From: AWTP1-13 sp963775835
Lineage (GTDB): Bacteria; Pseudomonadota; Alphaproteobacteria; Rhizobiales; Hyphomicrobiaceae
Direction of reading: 5' to 3'
Assembly (NCBI GenBank): GCA_963775835.1
Contig: CAVZKV010000027.1
Coordinates: 62,001-126,000 of the forward strand
Length of the DNA stretch: 64,000 nt
Under the pieces are notes generated by a model. The model saw only the letters and a program-made list of their open reading frames with translations. It was not told the DNA's origin and did not search any database. Below are positions 1 through 7,752 of the stretch, piece by piece. How positions within the stretch are numbered: the stretch's first letter is position 1; the number at the start of each line of letters is the position of its first letter. The position numbers and the translations under genes are program-made.

Positions 1-504
1 TCGTTGGCGCACTTGACTTGCGTCTTCTTCTTTCAGCTTGCCGGCGCCGAGCCCACCTACGTCGTCTATCGCGGCTTCGGCCAGACCATCAACGACATTC
101 TCTCGGGCTCCATCGACGGCACCTGCGAGCTGATCGCCTCGGCCCGCGAGCAGGTTGTCGGCGGCTCGGTTAGAGGGTTCGGCGTGGCGGCCGTCGAGCG
201 CTCGCCGTTGTTGCCGGATGTGCCGACCTCCAAGGAAGGAGGCCTACCGGAATTCATCATCGAAAGTTGGCTGGGGCTCTATGCGCCGAAGGGTGTGCCG
301 CCGCCAATTCTGGCCAAGCTCAGGGACGCCGCGCTGGCGGCGCTTGCCGACCCGCTGGTGGGCAAACGCTTTCCCGAGATCGGCGGCAGCCTGCCGAGGC
401 AAGACGACCGCGGCGGCGACCGCATGCTGGACATCGTCAACAGCGACGTTGCCCGTTGGGCCGACGTGGTGGGAAAGGCTGGCGGCATCGAGGTGAAGCC
501 CTAG
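1..504 (+). CDS. Bug/TctC-family periplasmic substrate-binding protein, 3' part only
   Basis: This is the C-terminal part of a tripartite tricarboxylate transporter receptor (Bug family). These periplasmic proteins bind small carboxylates and similar solutes. Visible family features are VYRGFG followed by a DILSGSIDG segment, the LLPDVPTSKEGGLPEF segment, and WLGLYAPKGVPPPI near residue 95; these match the second lobe of the Bug fold. The frame is open back to the first base, so the start and signal peptide lie outside the window. It ends at a TAG and converges with the next gene. The ligand cannot be read from the sequence. No TctA/TctB membrane genes are visible, as is usual for orphan Bug proteins. 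Confidence 0.85.
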   Translation, partial: SLAHLTCVFFFQLAGAEPTYVVYRGFGQTINDILSGSIDGTCELIASAREQVVGGSVRGFGVAAVERSPLLPDVPTSKEGGLPEFIIESWLGLYAPKGVPPPILAKLRDAALAALADPLVGKRFPEIGGSLPRQDDRGGDRMLDIVNSDVARWADVVGKAGGIEVKP

Positions 505-548
505 TCCGCTTGGCCCCTGCCGCACGCCTGCTGCGCGCAGGGCCAACG

Positions 549-1364
549 TTAGCCGCTCTCAAGCCCGCCGAGGAACGCACGCATCGTGTCGGCGATCAAC
601 CGCGCCCGTTGGCTGGCGTCAAGGTCCCCGCACGGCCCCATCATGGGGATTTCGGCATCGATCGGCCGGCCGTCAGGATAGGCGGCGACGAGCTCTGCGA
701 GGGCAAGCTCGCCGCGGCCCGGCAGCAGACGGCGCTGGCGCGCTTCCTCGGCGAGCCCCTTCGGATCCGGCGCCTCGCCAGGCGCATCGCAGAGTTGGAG
801 CGGCCCTAGGCGGGCAGGATCGACGGCGCTAAGGCTCGCGATGCTCCCACCCGACCGAAACAAATGCAGCGCGTCGAGGCAGACCCAACCATTTTCCGCA
901 CCGCTTGCCGCCACGACCGCGGCGGCATCCGTTAAGGTCTTGAGCGCGCGGAATGGCATGAATTCCAAATCCACCGCCATCCCGAATTGGCCCGCCAATT
1001 GGCACACTTCGGCGAAGCGGTCGGCCAGCAGCGACAGATCGGGATCATCGCCGGAGCACAGCATGCGGCTGGCGCCGAGCTCGGCACCCGCCTCCAGTAA
1101 GTGGCGCAGCGATGCCACGTTTGTCGTCCGGCCGAGACCAACTTGCTCGATCGTGCGCACCGAAATCCCCGTATCGGCAAGGCGCCGCCGGCAGGCGCGG
1201 ACAAGATCATCGCCGGCACGCATGGGAAATGCGGCACCGCCCGGCACCGCCGGAGCCGTGCGCAGATTGACCGAGGCAAAACCAGCCTCGGCCGCAAGCG
1301 CAATGAGCCGGGGCGGCGGCAGATCGAGAAAACCGAGCGGCGCGAGGCCAAACTGAGGGATCAT
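549..1364 (-). CDS. sugar phosphate isomerase/epimerase-like TIM-barrel protein
   Basis: A 271-residue protein of the AP-endonuclease-2/xylose-isomerase-like TIM-barrel superfamily, the family of inosose and hexulose epimerases. The N-terminus (GLAPLGFLDLPP, then LIALAAEAGFASVNLR) and the internal AVDLEFMPF, VCLDALHLFRSGG and IDAEIPMMGP segments give the expected metal-ligand positions: Glu in LEFMPF, Asp/His in CLDALHLF and Glu in DAEIP. The length is normal for the family. The ATG at 1364 follows an AAAGGA box with 7-nt spacing. It is divergent from the CoA-transferase gene at 1451, so the 86 bp between them should hold both promoters. The substrate is not deducible; a role in the same catabolic set as the neighbours is inference. 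Confidence 0.8.
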   Translation of the reverse strand: MIPQFGLAPLGFLDLPPPRLIALAAEAGFASVNLRTAPAVPGGAAFPMRAGDDLVRACRRRLADTGISVRTIEQVGLGRTTNVASLRHLLEAGAELGASRMLCSGDDPDLSLLADRFAEVCQLAGQFGMAVDLEFMPFRALKTLTDAAAVVAASGAENGWVCLDALHLFRSGGSIASLSAVDPARLGPLQLCDAPGEAPDPKGLAEEARQRRLLPGRGELALAELVAAYPDGRPIDAEIPMMGPCGDLDASQRARLIADTMRAFLGGLESG

Positions 1365-1450
1365 TGCTGCATCCTTTCCGCACCCGATAGTATAGCCGGG
1401 ACGAGGCAGCGTTTGCGCCAGCCATCCATGCGTGCCGAGGGGACCCTTTA

Positions 1451-2647
1451 ATGACGGAGCACCTTTTTGCCGGCCTGAAGGTCATTGACTGTGCCAGCTG
1501 GATTGCGGGACCGGCCGCCGCGACCATTCTTTCCGATTTCGGTGCCGATGTTATCAAGATCGAGCCCCCGGGTGCGGGCGACCCGTGGCGGGCGTCCTCG
1601 CCGGTTCCGGGCAAGACCACCGACTACTATTGGCAGCTGACCTCCCGCAACAAGCGCAGCCTTGCCCTTGACCTGAAGCATGCCGACGGCCTCGCCGTGC
1701 TCTATCGGCTGCTCGCCGCGAGTGATGTCTTTGTCACCAACTTTCCCCTGCCCGTGCGCGAGCGCCTGAAAATCGCGGCCGCGCAGGTGCTGCCACTCAA
1801 CCCGCGCCTGATCTACGCCTCGTTCTCGGCCTACGGCGAAGCGGGTGACGAAGCCGATCGCACCGGGTTCGACTCCACCGCCTACTGGGCGCGAACGGGG
1901 TTGATGGACATGGTACGGGCGACGCTGGATACCGAGCCCGCGCGTTCCGTGCCCGGCATGGGCGATCACCCCAGCGCTACCGCGCTCTATGCCGCCATCG
2001 TCACGGCGCTGTACCGGCGCGAAAAGACCGGTAAAGGCGGCATCGTCCAGTCCTCCCTGCTCCAGAACGGCTTGTGGGCGAATGCCTGCTTCGTGCAAAC
2101 ACGGTTGTGCGGCGAACAGGTTCCGCATCGCCCGCCCCGCGCCCAGGCGCCAAATCCGCTCGCCAGTCACTATCGCTGCCGCGACGGTCGCTGGTTCATC
2201 ATGGCGCTCTTTAACGAGCAACGGCAGTTGCGCGGCTTCCTGACGGCGATTGGCTGCACACAGCTGGCCGACGACCCGCGCTTTGTCACCAATGCGGCGC
2301 GTCGTCAGAATGCCGCCGCCCTGGTTGAGATTTTGGACGCGGTGTTCGCACAACGGGACCTGGCCGAGTGGCGCACGATCCTGAACGCGGCAGGCGTGAC
2401 CTTTGGCGCCGTGCATTCGGTGGATGAGAGCTCCGCCGATCAGCAGTTCCAACGCATCGGTGCCCTGGTCCCCTTTGCCGACGGCAAGGGCCTCACGGTG
2501 TCTAGCCCGTTTCATCTTGATGCTGAGACGAAGGTGGCCCCGCGCCGGGCGCCCTCGGTCGGGCAACATAGCCACGATCTCCTGCGGGAAGCGGGGTATA
2601 CGGCCGCCGAGATCGACGGGCTGCAGGCCCGCGGCGTGCTCGGCTAA
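1451..2647 (+). CDS. CaiB/BaiF family (class III) CoA-transferase
   Basis: A 398-residue CoA-transferase that moves CoA between a carboxylic acid and an acyl-CoA. The N-terminal LAGLKVIDCASWIAGPAAATILSDFGADVIKIE-type block is diagnostic of the family (residues 6-38), followed by SRNKRSLALDLK near 65-76. The catalytic Asp is the D141 of the GFDSTAYWARTG segment by analogy with formyl-CoA transferase. The central and C-terminal blocks (GMGDHPSA, then SHYRCRDGRWFIMAL) are intact and the length is normal. The start is set by GAGGGG upstream of the ATG. It is divergent from the isomerase-like gene and near a Bug binding protein, suggesting uptake and CoA activation of an organic acid; the acid is unknown. 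Confidence 0.9.
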   Translation: MTEHLFAGLKVIDCASWIAGPAAATILSDFGADVIKIEPPGAGDPWRASSPVPGKTTDYYWQLTSRNKRSLALDLKHADGLAVLYRLLAASDVFVTNFPLPVRERLKIAAAQVLPLNPRLIYASFSAYGEAGDEADRTGFDSTAYWARTGLMDMVRATLDTEPARSVPGMGDHPSATALYAAIVTALYRREKTGKGGIVQSSLLQNGLWANACFVQTRLCGEQVPHRPPRAQAPNPLASHYRCRDGRWFIMALFNEQRQLRGFLTAIGCTQLADDPRFVTNAARRQNAAALVEILDAVFAQRDLAEWRTILNAAGVTFGAVHSVDESSADQQFQRIGALVPFADGKGLTVSSPFHLDAETKVAPRRAPSVGQHSHDLLREAGYTAAEIDGLQARGVLG

Positions 2648-2826
2648 GGTTTCGGCGCGCCGACCACCCTTGCCGCCAAGGCGGCAGCGGGCTTGCCCGA
2701 GCCAGCGGCCGCCGCGCACCCAGCGCTTGCCAACGCCTGCGTGCCCGGGCGTTGTCGCCGGGCCTCGGCCTTGGCGGAACGAACTCAGGGGCCACGCGTT
2801 GGCGGATGTTGGTTGGGAGTTCGAAC

Positions 2827-3684
2827 ATGGCGGCGCGTCGGGCGTATTGGAAGGGTTATCTAAAGTTGTCGCTCGTGACCTGTGCCGTCGCGCTCTATCC
2901 CGCCTCCTCCCAGTCCGAGAAGACGCGTTTTCACCAGATTAACCGCAAGACCGGCAACCGGTTGCGGCAACAGATGGTGGACGAGGAGACCGGACGCGTG
3001 GTGGGCAAAGCCAATAAGGGCCGCGGCTACGAACTCGGCAATGGTCATTACGTCGAGATCGATCCGGCAGAGCTGGAAGCGGTCGAAATCGAGAGCAGCC
3101 ACACCATCGACATCGACAAGTTCGTGCCACAAGAGGAGATCGACAAGCGCTACTACGAACGACCCTACTACATCGTGCCGGATGGCAAGGCCGGCGAGGA
3201 AGCCTTCGCGGTCATTCGCGATGCCATGAAAGACAAGGGTCGCGTCGCCCTGGCACGCATCGTGTTCGCAAACCGCGAACACATCCTGGCGATCGAAGCC
3301 TGGGCTAAGGGAATGCTCGCCACGACGCTGCGCTACGACTACGAGGTTCGCGACGAGGCCGAGGTCTTCAAGGGTATCCCCAACCCACGCGTGTCAAAGG
3401 AGATGGTCTCACTCGCCGGGCACATCCTCGATAGCAAGGCTGGGCATTTCGATGCCTCGACGTTCAAGGATGAGTACGAAATGGCCTTGCGCAAGCTCGT
3501 GAAGCGCAAAGCCGCGGGCAAGCGCATCGAACCGCCGCCCGAACGCGAGGAAGCCTCCAACGTCATCGATCTGATGCAAGCGCTGCGCAATAGCCTGAAG
3601 GGAAGGAAGGCTGCCGCCTTGCGATCATCGAACGCAAACCGAAAGCGCAGCAAGTTGCCGGCGAAACGCCGCAAGGCCAGCTGA
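2827..3684 (+). CDS. ku: Ku family DNA-end-binding protein (NHEJ)
   Basis: A 285-residue bacterial Ku homologue. Ku homodimers ring DNA double-strand ends and recruit ligase LigD in non-homologous end joining. Diagnostic features are the MAARRAYWKGYLKLSLVTC start, the FHQINRKTGNRL segment, the EIDPAELEAVEIESSHTIDIDKFV segment and the YYIVPDGKAGEEAFAVIRDAM segment. The C-terminal 40 residues are very basic (KRKAAGKR, RKRSKLPAKRRKAS), as in Ku proteins with a Lys-rich DNA-binding tail. The ATG at 2827 begins the conserved N-terminus; the frame is open 25 codons further but that part is not Ku-like. LigD is not in the window, and many rhizobia carry several scattered ku genes. The 180 bp before it hold nothing I recognise. 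Confidence 0.95.
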   Translation: MAARRAYWKGYLKLSLVTCAVALYPASSQSEKTRFHQINRKTGNRLRQQMVDEETGRVVGKANKGRGYELGNGHYVEIDPAELEAVEIESSHTIDIDKFVPQEEIDKRYYERPYYIVPDGKAGEEAFAVIRDAMKDKGRVALARIVFANREHILAIEAWAKGMLATTLRYDYEVRDEAEVFKGIPNPRVSKEMVSLAGHILDSKAGHFDASTFKDEYEMALRKLVKRKAAGKRIEPPPEREEASNVIDLMQALRNSLKGRKAAALRSSNANRKRSKLPAKRRKAS

Positions 3685-3914
3685 TCGGTTGCTGTCAACG
3701 GTTCCCGCGTCGACGAGCGGCCGCTGCGGCAGCGCGCCCCTAAGACTGCGCGAGGAACGCCTGCAGGTCGCTGTGCACCCCGCAGCCCAACGCCTGGCGC
3801 CGCTATTATCCCGCGGATACCGTGGTAGGCGGTGGGATAGGCGTTGACCGCACGGGGCGATTTATGGCTTTCAATAGTCCTTGATATCCCCTGCGGTTTG
3901 TCGGGAGGCCCTTC

Positions 3915-5024
3915 ATGATCACCGTGCTGCACGAGCAATCCGAGATTGTCTGCGCCAACGCGCGGGCTGACGGCGACGAGCTATGGATGGGCGCGCAGGA
4001 CCTTGAGGCGGCAACGGGCTGGTCGATGAAACCCGAAGGCCTGTGTCGTGGCGATGCCTGCCTACCCGTGCCGCGCCACCGCGCGGAGGACTACATCAAG
4101 GGTGACATGCTCAACGCGACAGCCTTCTGGCGTCGCATGCAGCATCCGATCGCCCACGATGCGGCCGGCGAGCTGTGGGTGCTCGGCACCAGTGCCGCCG
4201 ATCGCAGCAGTGCGCTGACGTCGCTGGAGGCGCCGGACTTTGCCTTGCCGGATCTGGCGGGGGCGACACGCACGCTCTCCGAGCAGCGCGGAAGAAAGGT
4301 CTTGCTTGCGACCTGGGCCTCCTGGTGAGGCTGCAGAGCTGACTTGCCCGTGTGGCAGTCCCTGCATGCCAGCCTGCAAGAGCGCAACTTTACCGTTGTG
4401 ACCGTGGCCATGGACGAGCCCGAGGCCGCTCGCCCGTGGATCGAATTGGCCAAACCCACCTACCCGTGCCTGATTGATCGCAGTCACCATGTCGCCGAGC
4501 TCTACAACATGGTGAATGTGCCGCAAGCGACCTGGATCGACGAGCACGGACGCATCGTGCGGCCGCCAGAGAACGCCGGCTCGTCGGATGCGTTCCGACG
4601 GATGGACCGCACGACCATGCAAATGTCGCCTGAGCAAATCGCCGAGCGTAACCGCACCAAGCAGACTTACGTGGCGGCGGTCCACGACTGGGTGTTGAAG
4701 GGATCGGCGAGCGAATTTGCCTACGATGCTGCCACCATCCGCGCCCGGCTGCGGCTCCCCGACCATGCCGTGGCACGGGCGCATGCGCATTTCCGGCTCG
4801 CCCAAAGTCTTCTCAAGCGTGGAAAGCGCGAGGAGGCCGCCATAAATTTCGCTGAGGCGAGCCGGCTGCATCCCGACTCCTGGACGATTTGGCGTCAGGC
4901 GGCAGAAAAGGATGCGACGGGTCTCGCGGCCGGCCCAGAGTTTTGGGCGCGCGTCGATTCCCTCGGCGACCGTCCCTATCATCGTCCGATTGATATGAAA
5001 GGTTTGCGCCAAGGCGACGCCTAA
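3915..5024 (+). CDS. ResA-like selenoprotein with WAxx-Sec-G-C redox motif (UGA read as Sec)
   Basis: One continuous frame of 369 codons broken only by TGA at 4326-4328. Reading it as selenocysteine gives U138 in W-A-S-W-U-G-C-R, where redoxin/TlpA-ResA proteins place their catalytic Cys; C140 is the resolving partner. Residues 1-100 form a separate N-terminal domain with a GLCRGDAC pair (C44, C49). Residues 105-135 (APDFALPDLAG, then KVLLATWAS) are the start of the thioredoxin fold, which continues after the TGA with LPVWQSLHASLQERNFTVVTVAMDE and VNVPQATWIDEHGRIV. The last ~60 residues (RAHAHFRLAQSLLKRGKREEAAINF) look like a TPR pair. GGGAGG precedes the ATG. NCBI knows a family of ResA-like WAxxUGC selenoproteins, to which this appears to belong (from memory). 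The redox partner is unknown. SelA, SelB and SelC are not in the window. Confidence 0.85.
4332..4366 (+). promoter_or_regulatory. candidate bacterial SECIS element
   Basis: Directly after the in-frame TGA (4326-4328) the sequence folds as a two-part hairpin. The lower helix is 4332-4336 with 4362-4366 (UGCAG/CUGCA). The upper helix is 4341-4343 with 4358-4360, a single bulged U at 4344, then 4345-4348 with 4354-4357. The apical loop is CGUGU (4349-4353) with G in the second position, 20 nt after the stop codon. E. coli fdhF has the same design: a bulged U a few pairs below a small G/U loop about 18 nt after UGA, which is what SelB recognises. The fold was found by eye, with no energy calculation. 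Confidence 0.75.
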
Positions 5025-5042
5025 CGAGCAGCCCCCATACTG

Positions 5043-5714
5043 CTAAGGCTTGCGCGCATACTCGGTGAGCTCATCGACGAAGGAATCTCTAAGTCGACCC
5101 TCGTAGCGCGCTTCCGTCTTCCTTCTCACCCATCGGTTTACGCTGGGGGCATACCAAAAGACAAATGTCCACGTTTGAGACTTGGTCTGATCCCTGGTGT
5201 TCAACAGTTTGACCATGGTGTCGACCCGATAGGTATCGAAGGTGCCGGCGGGGGTCGTGACCCGCTCCTCTCCCACCACTTTCGCGACACCCGAGGCGCG
5301 GAAAGCCACGCCCGACTGCAGGTGCATGGCGTTTGCGTCCGATCGCCACTCCTTGCCAACCTGCAACGGCGCTTTGATGCCGATCCCAGCCGGGTGAAGC
5401 TTCCAATTGCCGTCGTCTATCCGGCCCCAGTCGCGATCAAACACCATCGTTTGCGGCCGATCCTTGCCGCGAATGATCGTGCGCGTCGTGATCTCGCTCT
5501 CGTTGATGTCGACCACAACAACCGTGATGGCATGCCTGAGGTCGCCTGTGGCATCGTCCTTAATGTCATAGGACCAGCGGTCGCCGACGCGCACAGGTCC
5601 TGGCTCGACGGTTTGCGCCGCACACGGCCCAGAGCAACCCAACAAAACGGCCAGAGTGATCGCGATCGCACCTGTCGACATCGCTCGCGCAAACCTGCCA
5701 TTCATTCGGGCCAT
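5043..5714 (-). CDS. secreted protein of unknown function, paralogue A
   Basis: A 223-residue exported protein. The ATG at 5714 follows GGAGG at ideal spacing. The N-terminus has a signal peptide (basic start, then AIAITLAVLLGC) in which LLGC|SG could be a lipobox, with an alternative signal peptidase I site after CAAQ. The mature part is predicted beta-rich: VGDRWSYDIKDD, HAITVVVVDINESEITTRT, PAGTFDTYRVDTMV and WTFVFWYAPSVNRWV. It aligns along its full length with the product of the next gene upstream, which ends in the same YARKP/YSRKP. I do not recognise a named family; DUF3108-like periplasmic proteins share the GTFDTYRV and WYAP...RWV pattern. The function is unknown. Confidence 0.75.
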   Translation of the reverse strand: MARMNGRFARAMSTGAIAITLAVLLGCSGPCAAQTVEPGPVRVGDRWSYDIKDDATGDLRHAITVVVVDINESEITTRTIIRGKDRPQTMVFDRDWGRIDDGNWKLHPAGIGIKAPLQVGKEWRSDANAMHLQSGVAFRASGVAKVVGEERVTTPAGTFDTYRVDTMVKLLNTRDQTKSQTWTFVFWYAPSVNRWVRRKTEARYEGRLRDSFVDELTEYARKP

Positions 5715-5872
5715 CGCCACCTCCGGCCTGGACAAGACGTGTGGGCCATCAGAGCCACGCAGCACGTGCTCGAGCTAGTGCGGGGAAGCCTCGGGGAGCG
5801 TCGCGTCATCGCCGGACGACCGATGCCCCGGGTCGACGCCTGGGAATCGCATCGGCCCCATGTCATCCGGCG

Positions 5873-6514
5873 CTACGGTTTTCGCGAGTAATCGGTGAGC
5901 TCCTCCGTTTGCGCCTCGCGCAACCGCCCCTCCATCTGCATTTTGTAGGTTTTGCGGGCCCATCGATTAATGCTCGGCGCGTACCAAAGCGTGCTCGTGA
6001 AAGTGGCGGCCTTGGTTTGGTCGTTGGATGCGACGTGGCGAATTACCGTCTCGACCTTGAAGGTCTCGAACGTGCCAGCGCTTGTTGTAATTTTTTCCTC
6101 GGCCGTGACTTTGGATTGACCCGTCGTGCGAACGGTGGTGCCATTCTGAAAATTCTTCCCATTACCCTCGAAGCGCCACGACTTACCAATCTGAAGCGGC
6201 ATCTGAATACCCGTCCCGTCAGACGGGTCGTACTTCCAAAGGTCGTCATCGATGCGGCTCCAGCCGCGATCGAATGCGACCTGGCGCGGGCGTTTGTCCC
6301 CTCGTGAGGTCACCCGCGTATTGATCTCCTTTTCGGAAACGTCGATGACGACGACCGTGAAGGTGTATTTCAGGTCGCTGGTCATTTCGTCCGTGACGTC
6401 GTACATCCATCGGTCGCCCGGCAGCACGCCGGCAAGGTCGGGGGCTTGTGACGTACCTGGGGTGGCGCTGCCCAAGGCGATCGCCAAAACCAGCAGGTAC
6501 CATGAGGTCCGCAT
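5873..6514 (-). CDS. secreted protein of unknown function, paralogue B
   Basis: A 213-residue protein with a cleavable signal peptide (MRTSWYLLVLAIALGSA, then a site near SQA). It shows the same modules in the same order as the gene at 5043: PGDRWMYDVTDEM, FTVVVIDVSEKEINTRVTS, QVAFDRGWSRIDDDLWK, SAGTFETFKVETVI and LWYAPSINRWARK. The two are therefore a tandem duplication that has diverged substantially. AGGAGAG sits just before the ATG. It is separated from copy A by 158 bp. The closest pattern I can name is the DUF3108-type fold of envelope proteins. Nothing in the sequence indicates a ligand. Confidence 0.75.
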   Translation of the reverse strand: MRTSWYLLVLAIALGSATPGTSQAPDLAGVLPGDRWMYDVTDEMTSDLKYTFTVVVIDVSEKEINTRVTSRGDKRPRQVAFDRGWSRIDDDLWKYDPSDGTGIQMPLQIGKSWRFEGNGKNFQNGTTVRTTGQSKVTAEEKITTSAGTFETFKVETVIRHVASNDQTKAATFTSTLWYAPSINRWARKTYKMQMEGRLREAQTEELTDYSRKP

Positions 6515-7065
6515 GGCACTCTCCTATTGAAAATGACTGAGGGGGCCTCTGCTCCAAAAAAGGTCCCCGCAGGCCCTAAGGGCCAACTCAAAATGCTCTC
6601 GAAGGGCAGAATAAATGTGCCTCTCGCACAACAGTGCGACACAAGTGTGTCGAGGCAAGGACAGGTGAATGCGGGCGCGGCGTGGACCCGTGCGGGTTTC
6701 AAGGGTGCTGATGATTGATGCTCAACACCCTATGGTGGACGGCTAAGCTCGAGTTGTATTTTCCTTTTTTCCTGCGGCGGCGCTCCAAGTCGCTGATCCC
6801 GGGAGTGCCCAGCCGCCAGCTCAAGCTGTACTCCCGCTACCGCGCCGGCACTTTCGGACCGGACCGCGCCTCCCGGGCCCAGAGCCGTCACGGTGTCCAT
6901 TCGCCGTCATCGGACTTGTGAGAAGCCCTAAATAGTCATGCAAAGAGCAACTATTGAAACATACCCGGCTCGGCCAGCGCACCCCCAATACCGTTCCCCG
7001 CGCGCCACGGCGCCGGCGCGGCACGGCGATTGGTGGGCGGGGGAGCGCCCGCCAGATGATTGACA
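6515..7065. other. intergenic stretch, no gene recognised
   Basis: This 551-bp stretch carries short open frames on both strands, but none has a ribosome site or recognisable product. It should contain the promoter of the 6514 minus-strand gene and ends at the 3' end of the cyclase relic. Confidence 0.5.
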
Positions 7066-7745
7066 TTAGTAGAGAGCAACCGGATTTCCCGGCGATCCCG
7101 TTGCCCCTTTCATTTTCAGGGGCGACCAGACAAACAGAAACTCATAGGCCTTATCGGCCACAAGCTGGTTCAGGTTCAGATTTTCCATGTTCCAGATGCC
7201 GCGCTTGGTCTGCAGCTTGATGTGGCATTCGAACGGTTGTGGGTTCTCGCCGCCAAAGCCCTTGCCGACAGCCTCCACAGCCCAGTTATCAGCGCCGGTC
7301 AATATCACCTTGCGCTCGGCGAGATATTCGCATGCCGAGATACCAAGTCCAGGCTCACCGGCATTGAAATTGTGCGACGCGCTTGGACTTCTCGGCCGCG
7401 TCATAGGTATCCCAGTCCTTTGGGTGCCAAATGTTGCCGTGCCCCGTATAGAGGAAAACGCAGTCCCCCTCACCGATTGGGGCAATGCCTTGGCGTTTGA
7501 CCATCTCATCCACGTCCTTGGCGGTCACGATCCCCGGATCGCTGGCACTGTTTTCTTTTGGCACGGGGAGTTGCCCACCACGCAAGGCGACGGCGTCGAG
7601 CAGAACACCGCGGCAGACGAAGCCAACCTCTGCCACGTGCTCCACCCCGAGAGGACCCAGTCCTGCGGCACCGATCCCTTTGTCATGCAAGAAGCGCCCA
7701 TTGCAGAAGTACTGCCCCTTGGACGTGTTGATGCCAATGTGACCC
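7066..7745 (-). pseudogene. cyclase family (kynurenine formamidase-like) relic
   Basis: The C-terminal half of a metal-dependent cyclase/hydrolase (PF04199-like). Homology begins at GHIGINTSKGQYFCNG next to 7745 and runs through HDKGIGAAGLGPLGVEHV, DVDEMVKRQGIAPIGEGDCVFLYTGHG and WDTYDAAEKSK. A frameshift at about 7369-7372 moves it to a second frame reading FNAGEPGLGISACEYLAERKVILTGADNWAVEAV and ending LWSPLKMKGATGSP. The N-terminal part with the HxGTHxD metal motif is missing. An in-frame TGA lies immediately upstream, and the DUF2332 gene on the other strand starts at 7753. So this is a 5'-truncated and frameshifted copy that cannot make an active enzyme. Confidence 0.8.
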
Positions 7746-7752
7746 GGCGTTC

